This document shows, piece after piece, positions 6,642 through 14,756 of a stretch of 16,807 nt of DNA; position 1 is the stretch's first letter; the number at the start of each line of letters is the position of its first letter. The notes beneath the pieces were generated by a model that was not told where the DNA came from, searched no databases, and saw only the letters and a program-made list of their open reading frames with translations. Position numbers and translations under genes: made by a program. This DNA comes from an uncultured Coriobacteriaceae bacterium. Its GTDB lineage: Bacteria; Actinomycetota; Coriobacteriia; Coriobacteriales; QAMH01. Location: positions 1-16,807 of the forward strand of contig UQUH01000039.1 of assembly GCA_900544245.1 (NCBI GenBank). Reading direction: 5' to 3'.

Positions 6642-7132
6642 TACACGTCCTCGCGGGCCAGACGGGCAAGTTCGGCGGCACGGTCACGCAGCTCCTCTGC
6701 ACTCTGGGTATCCAAGCCGGGAATCTCGTGTGATCCGGCCGCCGTGGAGACCGTGACCGAGGCGAGCTTGAAGGCTCGCAAGATGGGGCCCTGGCGCGTG
6801 TCGGTGTTCTGCACGCGAATGAACGGGATGATGTAGCGCTTGCGCCAGATGATGCCCTTGGCGATGTCGAGGTACTCGTCGGAGAGCTCGTAGCGCCAGC
6901 GAACGTAGCGAATTGGCGGCAGGATCACGAGGAAGATGACGAGCATCACGACAAGCGCGGCGACAAGCGCAATGCAGACGACACCGGCCCAGCTCTCGCC
7001 AGGATCGACCGCGACGACGATGGCGAACGGGACGAAGCAGCAGACAAAACCGAGGATGATCCAGATGGCATCGTTTATGCGCCAGACGTTCTTTATTCTC
7101 GGATCCAGCTTCTGCTCCGGCAATGCGCGCAT
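6641..7132 (-). CDS. ydbS: Bacterial PH-domain membrane protein, YdbS-like
   Basis: A 163-residue protein with two transmembrane segments (about 22-43 and 48-73) followed by one cytoplasmic bPH2 module: YELSDEYLDIAKGIIWRKR, then IPFIRVQNTDTRQGPILRAF and a C-terminal helix. This is the small partner of the YdbS/YdbT pair; the two probably form one membrane complex. The start at 7132 has GAAGGG six bases upstream, and the stop (TAA) shares its last A with the start of the ydbT-like gene. The pair is transcribed away from the AT-rich region at 7133-7352. Confidence 0.88.
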   Translation of the reverse strand: MRALPEQKLDPRIKNVWRINDAIWIILGFVCCFVPFAIVVAVDPGESWAGVVCIALVAALVVMLVIFLVILPPIRYVRWRYELSDEYLDIAKGIIWRKRYIIPFIRVQNTDTRQGPILRAFKLASVTVSTAAGSHEIPGLDTQSAEELRDRAAELARLAREDV

Positions 7133-7174
7133 GATTTGCCCTTCACTCGATGGCAGGAATGTTCATGAATCGAG

Positions 7175-7183
7175 AGTATAACA
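7175..7183 (-). promoter_or_regulatory. Extended -10 candidate for the ydbS-ydbT pair
   Basis: On the minus strand TGTTATACT reads as an extended -10 (TG, one base, TATACT at 7180-7175). No clear -35 lies 16-18 bases upstream, which suits an extended -10 promoter. Transcription would start about 35 bases before the ydbS-like ATG. Confidence 0.45.
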
Positions 7184-7346
7184 GGAGGGGACTGGAACAA
7201 GGGATAGATCATTTGTCCTCTCGTATACTCGAGAAAAATATCATTCATACATTTCAATAACATTCTCATATTATTCCGCGAACGGATACAAATAGCCCAT
7301 AAACGTGCTATCCTGACTATAGAATATATATGGCGAGAGAAGGAGG
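7184..7346 (+). promoter_or_regulatory. AT-rich divergent promoter region of the baeRF gene
   Basis: This is one of the most AT-rich stretches in the window, especially 7230-7275. TAGAAT at 7320-7325, within TATAGAATATATAT, is a -10 candidate, but no good TTGACA-like box lies 16-18 bases upstream. A strong ribosome binding site, AGGAGG (7341-7346), sits six bases before ATG 7353. With such a -10 the 5' leader would be short. An alternative sigma factor or an activator is possible. Confidence 0.35.
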
Positions 7347-7352
7347 CTCCCC

Positions 7353-8249
7353 ATGAATAAGGAAAGAATGCACGAGCTCGTCGAGGGCGTACACATGATA
7401 GACGAGATCGACCCCGCGGACTTCAAGACCATCAAGACGGACTTCGAGTTCGAGGAGCCACCTGCCGTCTCCATCTACATGCCCGTCCAGCACACCGAGC
7501 GTGACATGCGCCGCAACAACTGGGATCGCATCGAGTTCAAGGACCTGGTAAAGGAGGCCAAGCGCCAGCTGCTCGCCAGCTGGGACGAGCGCGAGGTCAA
7601 GCCCATCCTCGAGAAGCTCGACTACATGTCCAAGCGTCAGGACATGGAGCTGTGGCTCGAGGCCAAGAAGGGCCTCGCCTTCTTCCTCAACACCAAGACC
7701 TGCTACGTCTACAACATGGACATGACGCCCACAGCCCAGGTCGTCGTCGGCGACGATTACGACTTCGCCCAGCTCAACGGCGAAATCATCGAGGATACGG
7801 CATCGCGTTTCAAGCTGCTGCTCCTCAACGCGGATTTCTTCGCCGTACTCGACGGCAACGACCAAGGTGTGCATTTCGAGGAGTTCCCGGAAGACGTCAA
7901 GCACTACTTCGCCGAGACCTTCCCGGAGTTCGACGGAGAGGTCACGGCGCTTGACTACTATAGCCTCGAGGACCACCTGCCGCCCTATCACGGCTGGAAG
8001 TCTCGCAATGATGTCAAGCAGGAGGAAGCGCGTAAGTTCTTCCGCTATGTCGACAAGGTCATGAACGACGAAATCGTCCGTGACGAGACCGACATCCCCG
8101 TCATCCTCGTGACCGCGCCGGAGCATCTTCACGACTTCCGCGAGGTGTGCACCTTCAAGGCCCTGTATCCCAAGGCCATCGAAAAGGACCCGCGCGGTCT
8201 CACGGGCGGCGAGCTCGTCGCCGACGCACTCGAGGTGCTCGGCAGCTAG
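7353..8249 (+). CDS. baeRF-family protein (archaeo-eukaryotic release factor-like)
   Basis: A 298-residue soluble acidic protein resembling the bacterial archaeo-eukaryotic release factor families (baeRF, family 3/7-like). Seen in family order: PPAVSIYMPVQHTERDMRRN (about 36-55), a helical segment with FKDLVKEAKRQLL, GLAFFLNTKTCYVYNMDMTP (about 109-128), a strand FKLLLLNADFFAVLDGN (about 152-168), then EARKFFRYVDKVM, and VILVTAPEHLHDFREV near 250. The family is relatives of eRF1/Pelota domains, thought to act on stalled or hibernating ribosomes; this is a prediction in the literature, not shown for this protein. No GGQ peptidyl-hydrolase motif is visible. It is the first gene of a probable two-gene operon with the membrane-anchored protein 21 bases downstream. 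Family confidence is moderate to good; function unknown. Confidence 0.7.
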   Translation: MNKERMHELVEGVHMIDEIDPADFKTIKTDFEFEEPPAVSIYMPVQHTERDMRRNNWDRIEFKDLVKEAKRQLLASWDEREVKPILEKLDYMSKRQDMELWLEAKKGLAFFLNTKTCYVYNMDMTPTAQVVVGDDYDFAQLNGEIIEDTASRFKLLLLNADFFAVLDGNDQGVHFEEFPEDVKHYFAETFPEFDGEVTALDYYSLEDHLPPYHGWKSRNDVKQEEARKFFRYVDKVMNDEIVRDETDIPVILVTAPEHLHDFREVCTFKALYPKAIEKDPRGLTGGELVADALEVLGS

Positions 8250-8270
8250 AGGCGCAAAGGACAGACGATT

Positions 8271-9257
8271 ATGACGAAGGGCAAGGGCAAGCGCATCGCA
8301 CTGTGGGCCATCGGCATCGTGGCGGGCGTGCTCGTCCTCGCCCTCGTCGTCATCAACGTCTACGTGCGCGTCGCCTACCACACGTACTACTCCGAGGCGC
8401 AGCGCGAGTTCAACATCCCCGGCATTCACGACGGGTTCGTGTGCCAGGACCTCGACTACTACGATGAGGGTTCATGCTGGCTGTTCAGCGGCTACGATGC
8501 CGGCGGCGGAGCCTCTCCCCTCTACCGTCGCGATGCGGACGGTAGCGTCGCACGCTTCTACGCCAAGCTTCCCGACGGAACGATCTACGATGACCATGGC
8601 TCGGCCATCACGACGACGGACCGCTACGCCTTTTTGGCGTGCGAGGACGGCTACCTCGTCTTCGACGCGGCTGACCTCACCACCGTCAGCGCGGGCGGCA
8701 CGGTGGACGTCATCAGCTCGGTCGACCTCGAGATAACGCCGGCGTTCATGAATGTCGAGAACGACACGCTCTACGCGGGCACCTTCCACCTCATCCCGAG
8801 CTACCCCGCCCCCGACGCGCACCACCTCATCGCTCCGAGTGGCAACGAGAACGCGGGTGTCATCTTCGCCTACCCCGCGGACGTGAACGCCCCGTACGGC
8901 TTTGCCACGCAGGCGGCCTACGTCTATTCCATCCCGGATGCAGTCCAGGGCATGGCAGTACTTCCCGATGGAAACATCATGCTCTCGAGCTCATACGGGC
9001 TCACCTCGTCGCATCTACGCGTCTACGATACGCAGACGGCACAGCGAGGCGACGCCTTCCTGGTCGACGGTCGCGAGGTGCCGCTGTATTTTCTTGACAC
9101 AGGCAATCTCGTGTCCGACCTTGTCGCCCCGCCCATGAGCGAGGGCATCGAGACACACGACGGGCGCATCTGGATATCCGAGGAATCCGCGGGCAACAAG
9201 TACCTCTTCGGCAAGCTCTACGGCGCGGGTTCGGTCTACTCCATTCCAGCAGACTAG
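8271..9257 (+). CDS. Membrane-anchored extracytoplasmic protein, possibly beta-propeller
   Basis: A 328-residue protein with a basic N-terminus (TKGKGKR), one hydrophobic anchor (about 9-31) and an exported domain. The domain has repeated motifs that look like propeller blades: WLFSGYDAGGGASPLYRRD, TTDRYAFLACEDGYLVFD, AVQGMAVLPDGNIMLSSSYG and IETHDGRIWISEESAGNKYL. No catalytic motif is recognised. The pattern 'question whether event, then value, then end of blade' recalls uncharacterised YVTN/SMP-30-like propellers of Clostridia, but I cannot name the family. AAGGA at 8257-8261 supports ATG 8271, and the short gap suggests cotranscription with the baeRF gene. The stop overlaps the stop of the convergent diguanylate cyclase gene by four bases (CTAG, 9254-9257). 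Confidence 0.75.
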   Translation: MTKGKGKRIALWAIGIVAGVLVLALVVINVYVRVAYHTYYSEAQREFNIPGIHDGFVCQDLDYYDEGSCWLFSGYDAGGGASPLYRRDADGSVARFYAKLPDGTIYDDHGSAITTTDRYAFLACEDGYLVFDAADLTTVSAGGTVDVISSVDLEITPAFMNVENDTLYAGTFHLIPSYPAPDAHHLIAPSGNENAGVIFAYPADVNAPYGFATQAAYVYSIPDAVQGMAVLPDGNIMLSSSYGLTSSHLRVYDTQTAQRGDAFLVDGREVPLYFLDTGNLVSDLVAPPMSEGIETHDGRIWISEESAGNKYLFGKLYGAGSVYSIPAD

Positions 9258-10831
9258 GCCGTCTCGCTCGCGCCCGTTTCCACTGGCGCATCCGTGGGCT
9301 CGTAGAAGACCGAGCGTCCCTTTCCCAGCCGCTTGGCTTCGTAGAGGGCGGCATCGGCCTGCGCGTAGAGATCCGCGAAACCGACTCCTCCTTGTGCAGG
9401 ATCGTGCATGCGCACGCCGACGGACACGCTCACGGGCGCGTTTCGCTCGGGCAGCACGTCGATTTGAGCCAGACCATGCTCGATGCGGTCGAGAATGGCG
9501 CGCAAGGTGTCCTCGTCGGTCGTACCGGATATCGCGATGGCAAACTCGTCGCCACCCATGCGGCAGGCGATATCCGAGGATCGGATGACCTGGGAAAATA
9601 CCCTGGCAACGTTGCGGAGCACCTTGTCGCCCATCGCATGGCCGTACGTGTCGTTTATGCCCTTGAGGTCGTCGAGGTCGATCATGAGCAACGAGAAGGG
9701 CTCCTCGCGTTCGATCATGGCGTTGACCTGCATGGTAAATGCCTGGCGCCTCATGAGGTGCGTCAATTCGTCAAGATATAGACAGTCTGACCAAAAATGG
9801 TTGTAGACATCGCGCAGGACGTAGCGCACCTGCTGAATCTCATGCACGTCCTCGAGCTTGAGGACATGTGCCTCATAACGCACGTCCTCGCCAAGACCGC
9901 GCAGCGCGGGCAGAACGTCGGGCAGGGGATCGGCTCCGCGCCAGCGCGACGGCGACAGGACGAGCAGGACGTTATCCGTGAAGGTGGCGCACATGAGCCC
10001 GCTTCCCTTGTAGGCCACCTGTTCGTTGGCCGCCTTCATCGCTCGCATGACTTCGGACTCCTCGCCAAAGAACAGGTAGCAGCCAAGCTCGATCTCATCC
10101 GAATCGGCGACCTTCTCCTGCAAGATCGTGCTGCAGGCGAGAAAGTTGTAGAGCCCCGTCTTGGGAGACACGTAGAGACGGGCGTCCTCCATGGTGACCA
10201 TGAGCCCGATCATGACCATGACGAGCGCCGGACTCGTGACGAACACATGGGGCCACGCCACCTGCACGGCCAATGCGACGACGAGCACGACCAGCGATGC
10301 CGCGAACACCATCCCGTTGGCATGCCCGAGCGTCGCGCGATGGCGAACGAGCAAGACGGCCAGCGTGACGATCGTGAACATGACCATGGCATAGAGCACG
10401 TAGACCTTGGGGCCAGACGAGTACGAACCATGCGACGTATCGACGTAATCGAGGGGCAAGACGAGTTCGGCGCAGACGACAAGCAGGCATATGACGCAAC
10501 TCGTCATGATCAGAACGCGCTGGCTGACGCCTCCCGTCCGTTCGACGAGCATGAGGAGGTACACGAGCAGAAGCCCGCACCACGACACGAGCGTGACGAA
10601 AAAGACGAGATGGCATACCAGGTTGAGCCCCTCGGGAACGAGCGCGCGGTTATTGACCGCATATTCCATGGCCGTCGCGGCACACAGGTTCAAGACGGCG
10701 ACGAAGCCCATCCATGAGAACACGCGCGAGGCCTTCGTGGGCAGACGTTGCTTGCGCAGGAAGAGCGCAAGGCAGTACAACATGATGAGAAGGCACGCCA
10801 GCGGAAGGCGAATCTGCATGCACGTCGCCAT
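9254..10831 (-). CDS. Membrane diguanylate cyclase (7 TM, GGDEF)
   Basis: A 525-residue protein that should make cyclic di-GMP from two GTP. The first 215 residues hold about seven transmembrane segments, similar in layout to the 7-TM sensor region of some histidine kinases. Residues 216-350 form a soluble region I do not recognise. The GGDEF domain starts near DELTHLMRRQAF and contains the metal-binding IDLDDLKGINDTYGH, the intact active-site GGDEF at 426-430 and the allosteric inhibitory site RSSD at 417-420, five residues upstream. It should therefore be active and product-inhibited. Its ribosome binding site AGGAGG (10842-10837 on the minus strand) overlaps the galK stop codon, so it is translated from the galK transcript. 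The sensed signal is unknown. Confidence 0.93.
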   Translation of the reverse strand: MATCMQIRLPLACLLIMLYCLALFLRKQRLPTKASRVFSWMGFVAVLNLCAATAMEYAVNNRALVPEGLNLVCHLVFFVTLVSWCGLLLVYLLMLVERTGGVSQRVLIMTSCVICLLVVCAELVLPLDYVDTSHGSYSSGPKVYVLYAMVMFTIVTLAVLLVRHRATLGHANGMVFAASLVVLVVALAVQVAWPHVFVTSPALVMVMIGLMVTMEDARLYVSPKTGLYNFLACSTILQEKVADSDEIELGCYLFFGEESEVMRAMKAANEQVAYKGSGLMCATFTDNVLLVLSPSRWRGADPLPDVLPALRGLGEDVRYEAHVLKLEDVHEIQQVRYVLRDVYNHFWSDCLYLDELTHLMRRQAFTMQVNAMIEREEPFSLLMIDLDDLKGINDTYGHAMGDKVLRNVARVFSQVIRSSDIACRMGGDEFAIAISGTTDEDTLRAILDRIEHGLAQIDVLPERNAPVSVSVGVRMHDPAQGGVGFADLYAQADAALYEAKRLGKGRSVFYEPTDAPVETGASETA

Positions 10832-10840
10832 CTACCCCTC

Positions 10841-12103
10841 CTACGCGGCGGACCTCTCGACCTTGATGCCCGGTGCGCCAAGGTGCACGAGCATGCAAGA
10901 GTCCTCGCCGAGCATGCCGTTGACACGATTCGTAAACGCCTCGACGCGCTCGTTGGGGACGATCACCTGGATGGTGCCGCCGAATCCGCCCCCGTGTATG
11001 CGCGCCGACCCGAACGGTTTGCCCTTCCCCAGCCCCGCGAGCTCTCCGAGCGCATGTTGGCACAGGGCGAGCGTCATCATGGCGTCCTCGTGCTCGCCGG
11101 GAAAGCCGACGTTCTGCAAATGCTGGGCCGATACGACACCCGAGCGGTTGGTGAGACAGATGAAGCGCCTGGCGTCATCGTCTTCCAGAGCCTCGAAGCG
11201 TTGGCGCACGAGGGCGAACTCCTCGAAGAAGGCGAGCCCACGCAGGGCGACCAGATCGCCGCAACGTTCGCGCACGAGACTGATATCGTCGAGGTAGCGC
11301 TCCATGCCGACGTCACGCAGCTGGGCGACGCCAAAGACATCCGCAGCCGACTGCATGTCCTGGGCGACCTGCGCGAACGATTCGGTCGAATTCTCGTGGC
11401 CGCTGCCGCAGCTGACGAGGACGTAGGTGTAGTCATCGCATGACGGCGGCAGGACGAGAGGGACCATGGCGGGGCTGACCCGATTTGCGAAGTCCATGTG
11501 TATGACGCCGCCATACGCGCAGGCAATCTGGTCCATGATGCCACAGGGCTTGCCGAAGAAGGCCCGCTCGGCATGCAGGGCCATCTGGGCCAGATGCAAC
11601 GGCGTGAGGCGTTTGCTGGCGTAATCGACATCTCCCGCCGCCGTGGCCCCATGCAAGCTGATCTTCCAGCCCCCGAGCACCGCCAACGCGGTGCCGACGC
11701 ACAGCTCGAAGGCCGCAGAGCTGGAAAGCCCCGCGCCGGCCGGAATGTCCGATTGGAGTTCGAGCGTGCAACCTCGCAGCTCGACACCCTGTTGCATGAG
11801 CTGCGCCGCCATGCCGCGTACGAGCGAGATGGCCGTGTGGCGCTCGCTTGCGCGCGAGGTCCAGCAATTGGGGTCGGCGAGGTTGATGACGCATTCCTCG
11901 TAGCCCCGGGATCGCACGTGTATGCAACTGCCGCGGCTAGCATGCGCATCGCAACTGATGCGACGGTCCACGGCCGCCGCGATGACGCAGCCGCCCTGAT
12001 GGTCCTGGTGATTGCCCGCGAGTTCGGTTCTACCGGGAACGCTGACGTGGTAGTGATCAATGGTTCCAGACGCCTTGTGATGCTCCGATGACGCGATGTC
12101 CAT
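10841..12103 (-). CDS. galK: Galactokinase
   Basis: A 420-residue GHMP kinase that phosphorylates galactose to galactose-1-phosphate, first committed step of the Leloir pathway, in the cytoplasm. Seen: the galactokinase signature PGRTELAGNHQDHQGG (23-38), the ATP-binding loop SDIPAGAGLSSSAA (118-131), the catalytic Asp191 in CGIMDQ, and the third GHMP motif RIHGGGFGG (368-376). The form of the signature (ELAGNHQDH in place of NLIGEHTDY) is that of the Clostridia/Coriobacteria branch. A stretch of about 12 extra residues (near 146-166) precedes the helix with HLAQ. AAAGGG lies six bases upstream of the ATG at 12103. It is first in an operon with the diguanylate cyclase gene (9-base gap) and divergent from a GH2 glycosidase; galT and galE are not in the window. 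Confidence 0.95.
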   Translation of the reverse strand: MDIASSEHHKASGTIDHYHVSVPGRTELAGNHQDHQGGCVIAAAVDRRISCDAHASRGSCIHVRSRGYEECVINLADPNCWTSRASERHTAISLVRGMAAQLMQQGVELRGCTLELQSDIPAGAGLSSSAAFELCVGTALAVLGGWKISLHGATAAGDVDYASKRLTPLHLAQMALHAERAFFGKPCGIMDQIACAYGGVIHMDFANRVSPAMVPLVLPPSCDDYTYVLVSCGSGHENSTESFAQVAQDMQSAADVFGVAQLRDVGMERYLDDISLVRERCGDLVALRGLAFFEEFALVRQRFEALEDDDARRFICLTNRSGVVSAQHLQNVGFPGEHEDAMMTLALCQHALGELAGLGKGKPFGSARIHGGGFGGTIQVIVPNERVEAFTNRVNGMLGEDSCMLVHLGAPGIKVERSAA

Positions 12104-12235
12104 GGCCGGCCCTTTCTCGCGTACTTTGGTTTTTCGATTGTCCGCCTGGCAAATAATCTATATCGCGTATGATTGTACCACCAAGCGCGCCGTCTCCCCC
12201 GCTGGCGCGTCGGAAAGAATGGAGGCATGGGGACG
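12104..12235. promoter_or_regulatory. Divergent promoter region between galK and GH2 glycosidase
   Basis: The 132 bases between the two divergent sugar genes should hold both promoters. On the minus strand TGGTACAAT (12181-12173) is an extended -10 candidate for galK. On the + strand TATGAT (12168-12173) and TATATC (12159-12164) are -10 candidates, the latter 15 bases after TTGTCC (12138-12143). An imperfect palindrome, AATC at 12155 to GATT ending at 12174, overlaps these boxes and could bind a shared sugar regulator. None of these is strong enough to be sure. Confidence 0.35.
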
Positions 12236-14113
12236 ATGTTCGATCTCAAGCGCGCGGCCGCGAGCGCCCTGCAAACGCATCCCGATGACGAGCTCACGCC
12301 TCTGCTCACGCCCTGGGGCGAATCGCTTGACGCCGATGCCGTCTTGCGGGAATACCCCCGTCCCCAGATGAGACGCGAGTCGTACGCGAACCTCAACGGC
12401 TGGTGGGAATGCACGATACGTGCCGACCAGCACGAGGGCGACGACGAGGAGCCCGTCTACACCGGAAAGATCCTCGTCCCCTTCTCTCCCGAAGCACCGC
12501 TTTCCGGCGTGGGCCATCAGCTCAAGCCACACGAGACCATCTGGTACCGGCGCAGCGTCTCGATGCGTAAGCGGCCCGGCAAGCGCTATCTGCTCCACTT
12601 CGGAGCCGTCGACTACTCGTGCGAGTGCATCGTCAACGGCTATCCGGTCGGAAGCCATCAAGGTGGCTACACGCCGTTTACCTTCGACATCACGGATGCC
12701 CTCCTGGTCCTGGGCGATACGGAATCCGTCGCCACGATCGACGTGGCGGTACGCGATCCGAGCGAGACGGGCGGCCAGCCGCGCGGCAAGCAGAGGCTCG
12801 ACCGTGGAAGCATCTGGTATACGGCGCAGAGTGGCATATGGCAGACCGTCTGGATGGAGGAGGTCAGCGATTCCCACATCGAGAAGCTTGACTTGCGCTG
12901 CGACGATGACACGCTGCATGCGCGTGTGCACGTTGCCGGGTCCATCGGCGATGCCGAGTGTGCTCTCTCGGTCGACGTCTTCGACGAGGGAGAGCTCATC
13001 GCGTCGGCCTCGGCAAACGTACGGGGTCCCGGCCCCCATGACATAGAGGTCACGGTGGACGAACCGCACCTCTGGAGTCCCGATGACCCACATCTCTACG
13101 ACCTCGGCATCTCGTACGGCGAGGATGCCGTCGGCAGCTACTGCGCGTTTCGAAGCTTTTCCATCGAGACGGTAAAAGGGCACGGCAACGGACTTCCCGT
13201 CTTCTGCTGCAATCACGAACCGCTCTTCCTCAAGGGCGTTCTCGACCAGGGATATTGGCCAGACGGGCTACTTACCGCACCGAGCGACGAGGCGCTGCTC
13301 CACGACATCGAGACGACCCGCGAGCTCGGCTTCAACATGCTGCGCAAGCATCTCAAGGTCGAGCCGGCACGCTGGTACTATCACTGCGACCGTCTGGGCA
13401 TGATCGTGTGGCAGGACATGGTCAACGGAGGGGCGGCAGAATACCCACCTCTCTACACGAGCCAGATTCCCACCGTGTCTCCGGAAATCGCCCGGCATTT
13501 CGACGACACGAAGAAGCTCGAGCGATTTGGCTCCGCCGACGCGCAGGCCCGCGCCGCATGGCTCGAGGAGGCCCGCGCCACCATCGAGCACCTCCGCTTC
13601 TTCCCGTGCATCGCCACGTGGACCGTCTTCAACGAGGGATGGGGGCAGTTCTGCGCAGATGACGTGACCGCCGAGCTCGCCAAGATCGATGACACGCGTC
13701 CGTACGACCAGACGAGCGGCTGGTTCGACCAAGGCGGCGGAGACTACGTCAGCGAGCACAACTACTTCCGCGACCTTCGGATCCCGAAGGGTCGGGGCCA
13801 TGATGACAGGCGTGCTCGCGTCATCTCGGAATTCGGAGGCAGCGCGTTTCGCGTCGAGGGCCACAGCGCAATCGAGCGGTCGTACGGATACGAGAGCTTC
13901 GACGATATCGCGGACTTCACACAGGCGGTTGAGCAATCGATCGCGCAGGCTGACGCCCTCAAGGCACGGGGGCTGTCCGGCTACGTATACACCCAGCTTT
14001 CGGATGTCGAGGAGGAGGTCAACGGCCTTTTGACCTATGACCGCCGCGTCGTGAAGACGCGGGTGCCTACATCCCCAGAAGCGCGACCGCCCCAAACCAT
14101 AGCGGCGGAATGA
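12236..14113 (+). CDS. Glycoside hydrolase family 2 (beta-galactosidase-like)
   Basis: A 625-residue GH2 enzyme: N-terminal jelly-roll sugar-binding domain (about 25-200, beginning YPRPQ and LNGWWE), an Ig-like middle domain (about 205-310), then the TIM barrel. The acid/base Glu467 in TVFNEGWGQF and the nucleophile Glu532 in VISEFGG are both present. There is no signal peptide, so it acts on imported oligosaccharides. The substrate cannot be read from sequence: beta-galactoside is suggested by the divergent galK, but related GH2 enzymes also cut glucuronides and mannosides. GGAGG (12221-12225) is ten bases from ATG 12236 and one base from ATG 12227, so 12236 is preferred. The last 15 codons overlap the convergent DUF554 gene; the family usually ends near TYDRRVVK (residue 607), so the final 18 residues are an extension. 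Confidence 0.9.
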   Translation: MFDLKRAAASALQTHPDDELTPLLTPWGESLDADAVLREYPRPQMRRESYANLNGWWECTIRADQHEGDDEEPVYTGKILVPFSPEAPLSGVGHQLKPHETIWYRRSVSMRKRPGKRYLLHFGAVDYSCECIVNGYPVGSHQGGYTPFTFDITDALLVLGDTESVATIDVAVRDPSETGGQPRGKQRLDRGSIWYTAQSGIWQTVWMEEVSDSHIEKLDLRCDDDTLHARVHVAGSIGDAECALSVDVFDEGELIASASANVRGPGPHDIEVTVDEPHLWSPDDPHLYDLGISYGEDAVGSYCAFRSFSIETVKGHGNGLPVFCCNHEPLFLKGVLDQGYWPDGLLTAPSDEALLHDIETTRELGFNMLRKHLKVEPARWYYHCDRLGMIVWQDMVNGGAAEYPPLYTSQIPTVSPEIARHFDDTKKLERFGSADAQARAAWLEEARATIEHLRFFPCIATWTVFNEGWGQFCADDVTAELAKIDDTRPYDQTSGWFDQGGGDYVSEHNYFRDLRIPKGRGHDDRRARVISEFGGSAFRVEGHSAIERSYGYESFDDIADFTQAVEQSIAQADALKARGLSGYVYTQLSDVEEEVNGLLTYDRRVVKTRVPTSPEARPPQTIAAE

Positions 14114-14756
14114 AGAGCGCAGGCAGGAGGTTCATGACGGGAATCTCCTTGACCTTGAGGATTCCCAAACCCGAGGCGAGGATCATGAAACCGCCGACGA
14201 GCGTGATCTCGACCATGAGGCCGCCGTCCAGAAACGGCGCGAGGAAACCCGCGAGCAACCAGATGGCACCCTGCCAGCAAAAGAGCACGATGGCAGCGAA
14301 CGCGATACCAAAGCCAAATGATGAGGCAAGCACCATCGAGGTGACGAGGTCGAGCGTCGCGTTGGTGAGCAGGTAGGTCTCGTCACCATATAGGGCGCTG
14401 TTGATGGGACCGAGTATGGACAGCGCGCCGATGCAGAAGATCATGATTGCCGTGGAAAGGCCTTGAGCAAGCCCCTCCCCGTCCTTGGAGCGCTTGGAGA
14501 CGAAGCGGCTGAAGCGACCGTCGATGTCGATTGCGGTGCCGAGCACGCCGCCGATGGCGAGGCTCGCGATGAAGAGCACGGGGTAGATGCTCTGCGACAT
14601 GCTCGTCACGATGGCGTTCACACCGATGCCGACGGCGGCGAGCCCCATGGCCGCATAGAGAATCTCCTGGTAGCGCTTACCCAACCCGCGCCGGGCAAGC
14701 GCGCCGACGGCACTTCCTATGACGATCGTCGCCGCGTTGACCAATGTCCCCAGCAT
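14067..14756 (-). CDS. DUF554 family membrane protein
   Basis: A 229-residue polytopic membrane protein matching DUF554 (YqgA/YdfK type). The N-terminus MLGTLVNAATIVIGSAVGAL, then GLAAVGIGVNAI, IGGVLGTAIDID, a central GPINSALYGDETYLLTNATLD and VEITLVGGFMILASGLGIL are characteristic; about six to seven transmembrane segments. GGGGGAG lies five bases upstream of the ATG at 14756, which favours this start over an in-frame one at 14786. The function of the family is unknown; it is usually annotated as a possible transporter. The gene overlaps the end of the GH2 gene by 47 bases, tail to tail, and is divergent from the MFS-CBS gene. Confidence 0.9.
   Translation of the reverse strand: MLGTLVNAATIVIGSAVGALARRGLGKRYQEILYAAMGLAAVGIGVNAIVTSMSQSIYPVLFIASLAIGGVLGTAIDIDGRFSRFVSKRSKDGEGLAQGLSTAIMIFCIGALSILGPINSALYGDETYLLTNATLDLVTSMVLASSFGFGIAFAAIVLFCWQGAIWLLAGFLAPFLDGGLMVEITLVGGFMILASGLGILKVKEIPVMNLLPALFIPPLWFGAVALLGM

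Noticed and set aside
7317..8429. 370-residue minus-strand frame over the baeRF gene
   Set aside because: Antisense shadow; it runs through the promoter region and the start of the next gene and shows only Leu/Val/Asp/Glu/His-rich sequence without a domain.
9254..9257. Four-base overlap of convergent stop codons (CTAG) as a special signal
   Set aside because: A shared CTAG at convergent genes is common in compact genomes and needs no special explanation.
12158..14095. Two long minus-strand frames over the GH2 gene
   Set aside because: The + strand frame carries both GH2 catalytic glutamates and all domains; the antisense frames have no recognisable motifs.
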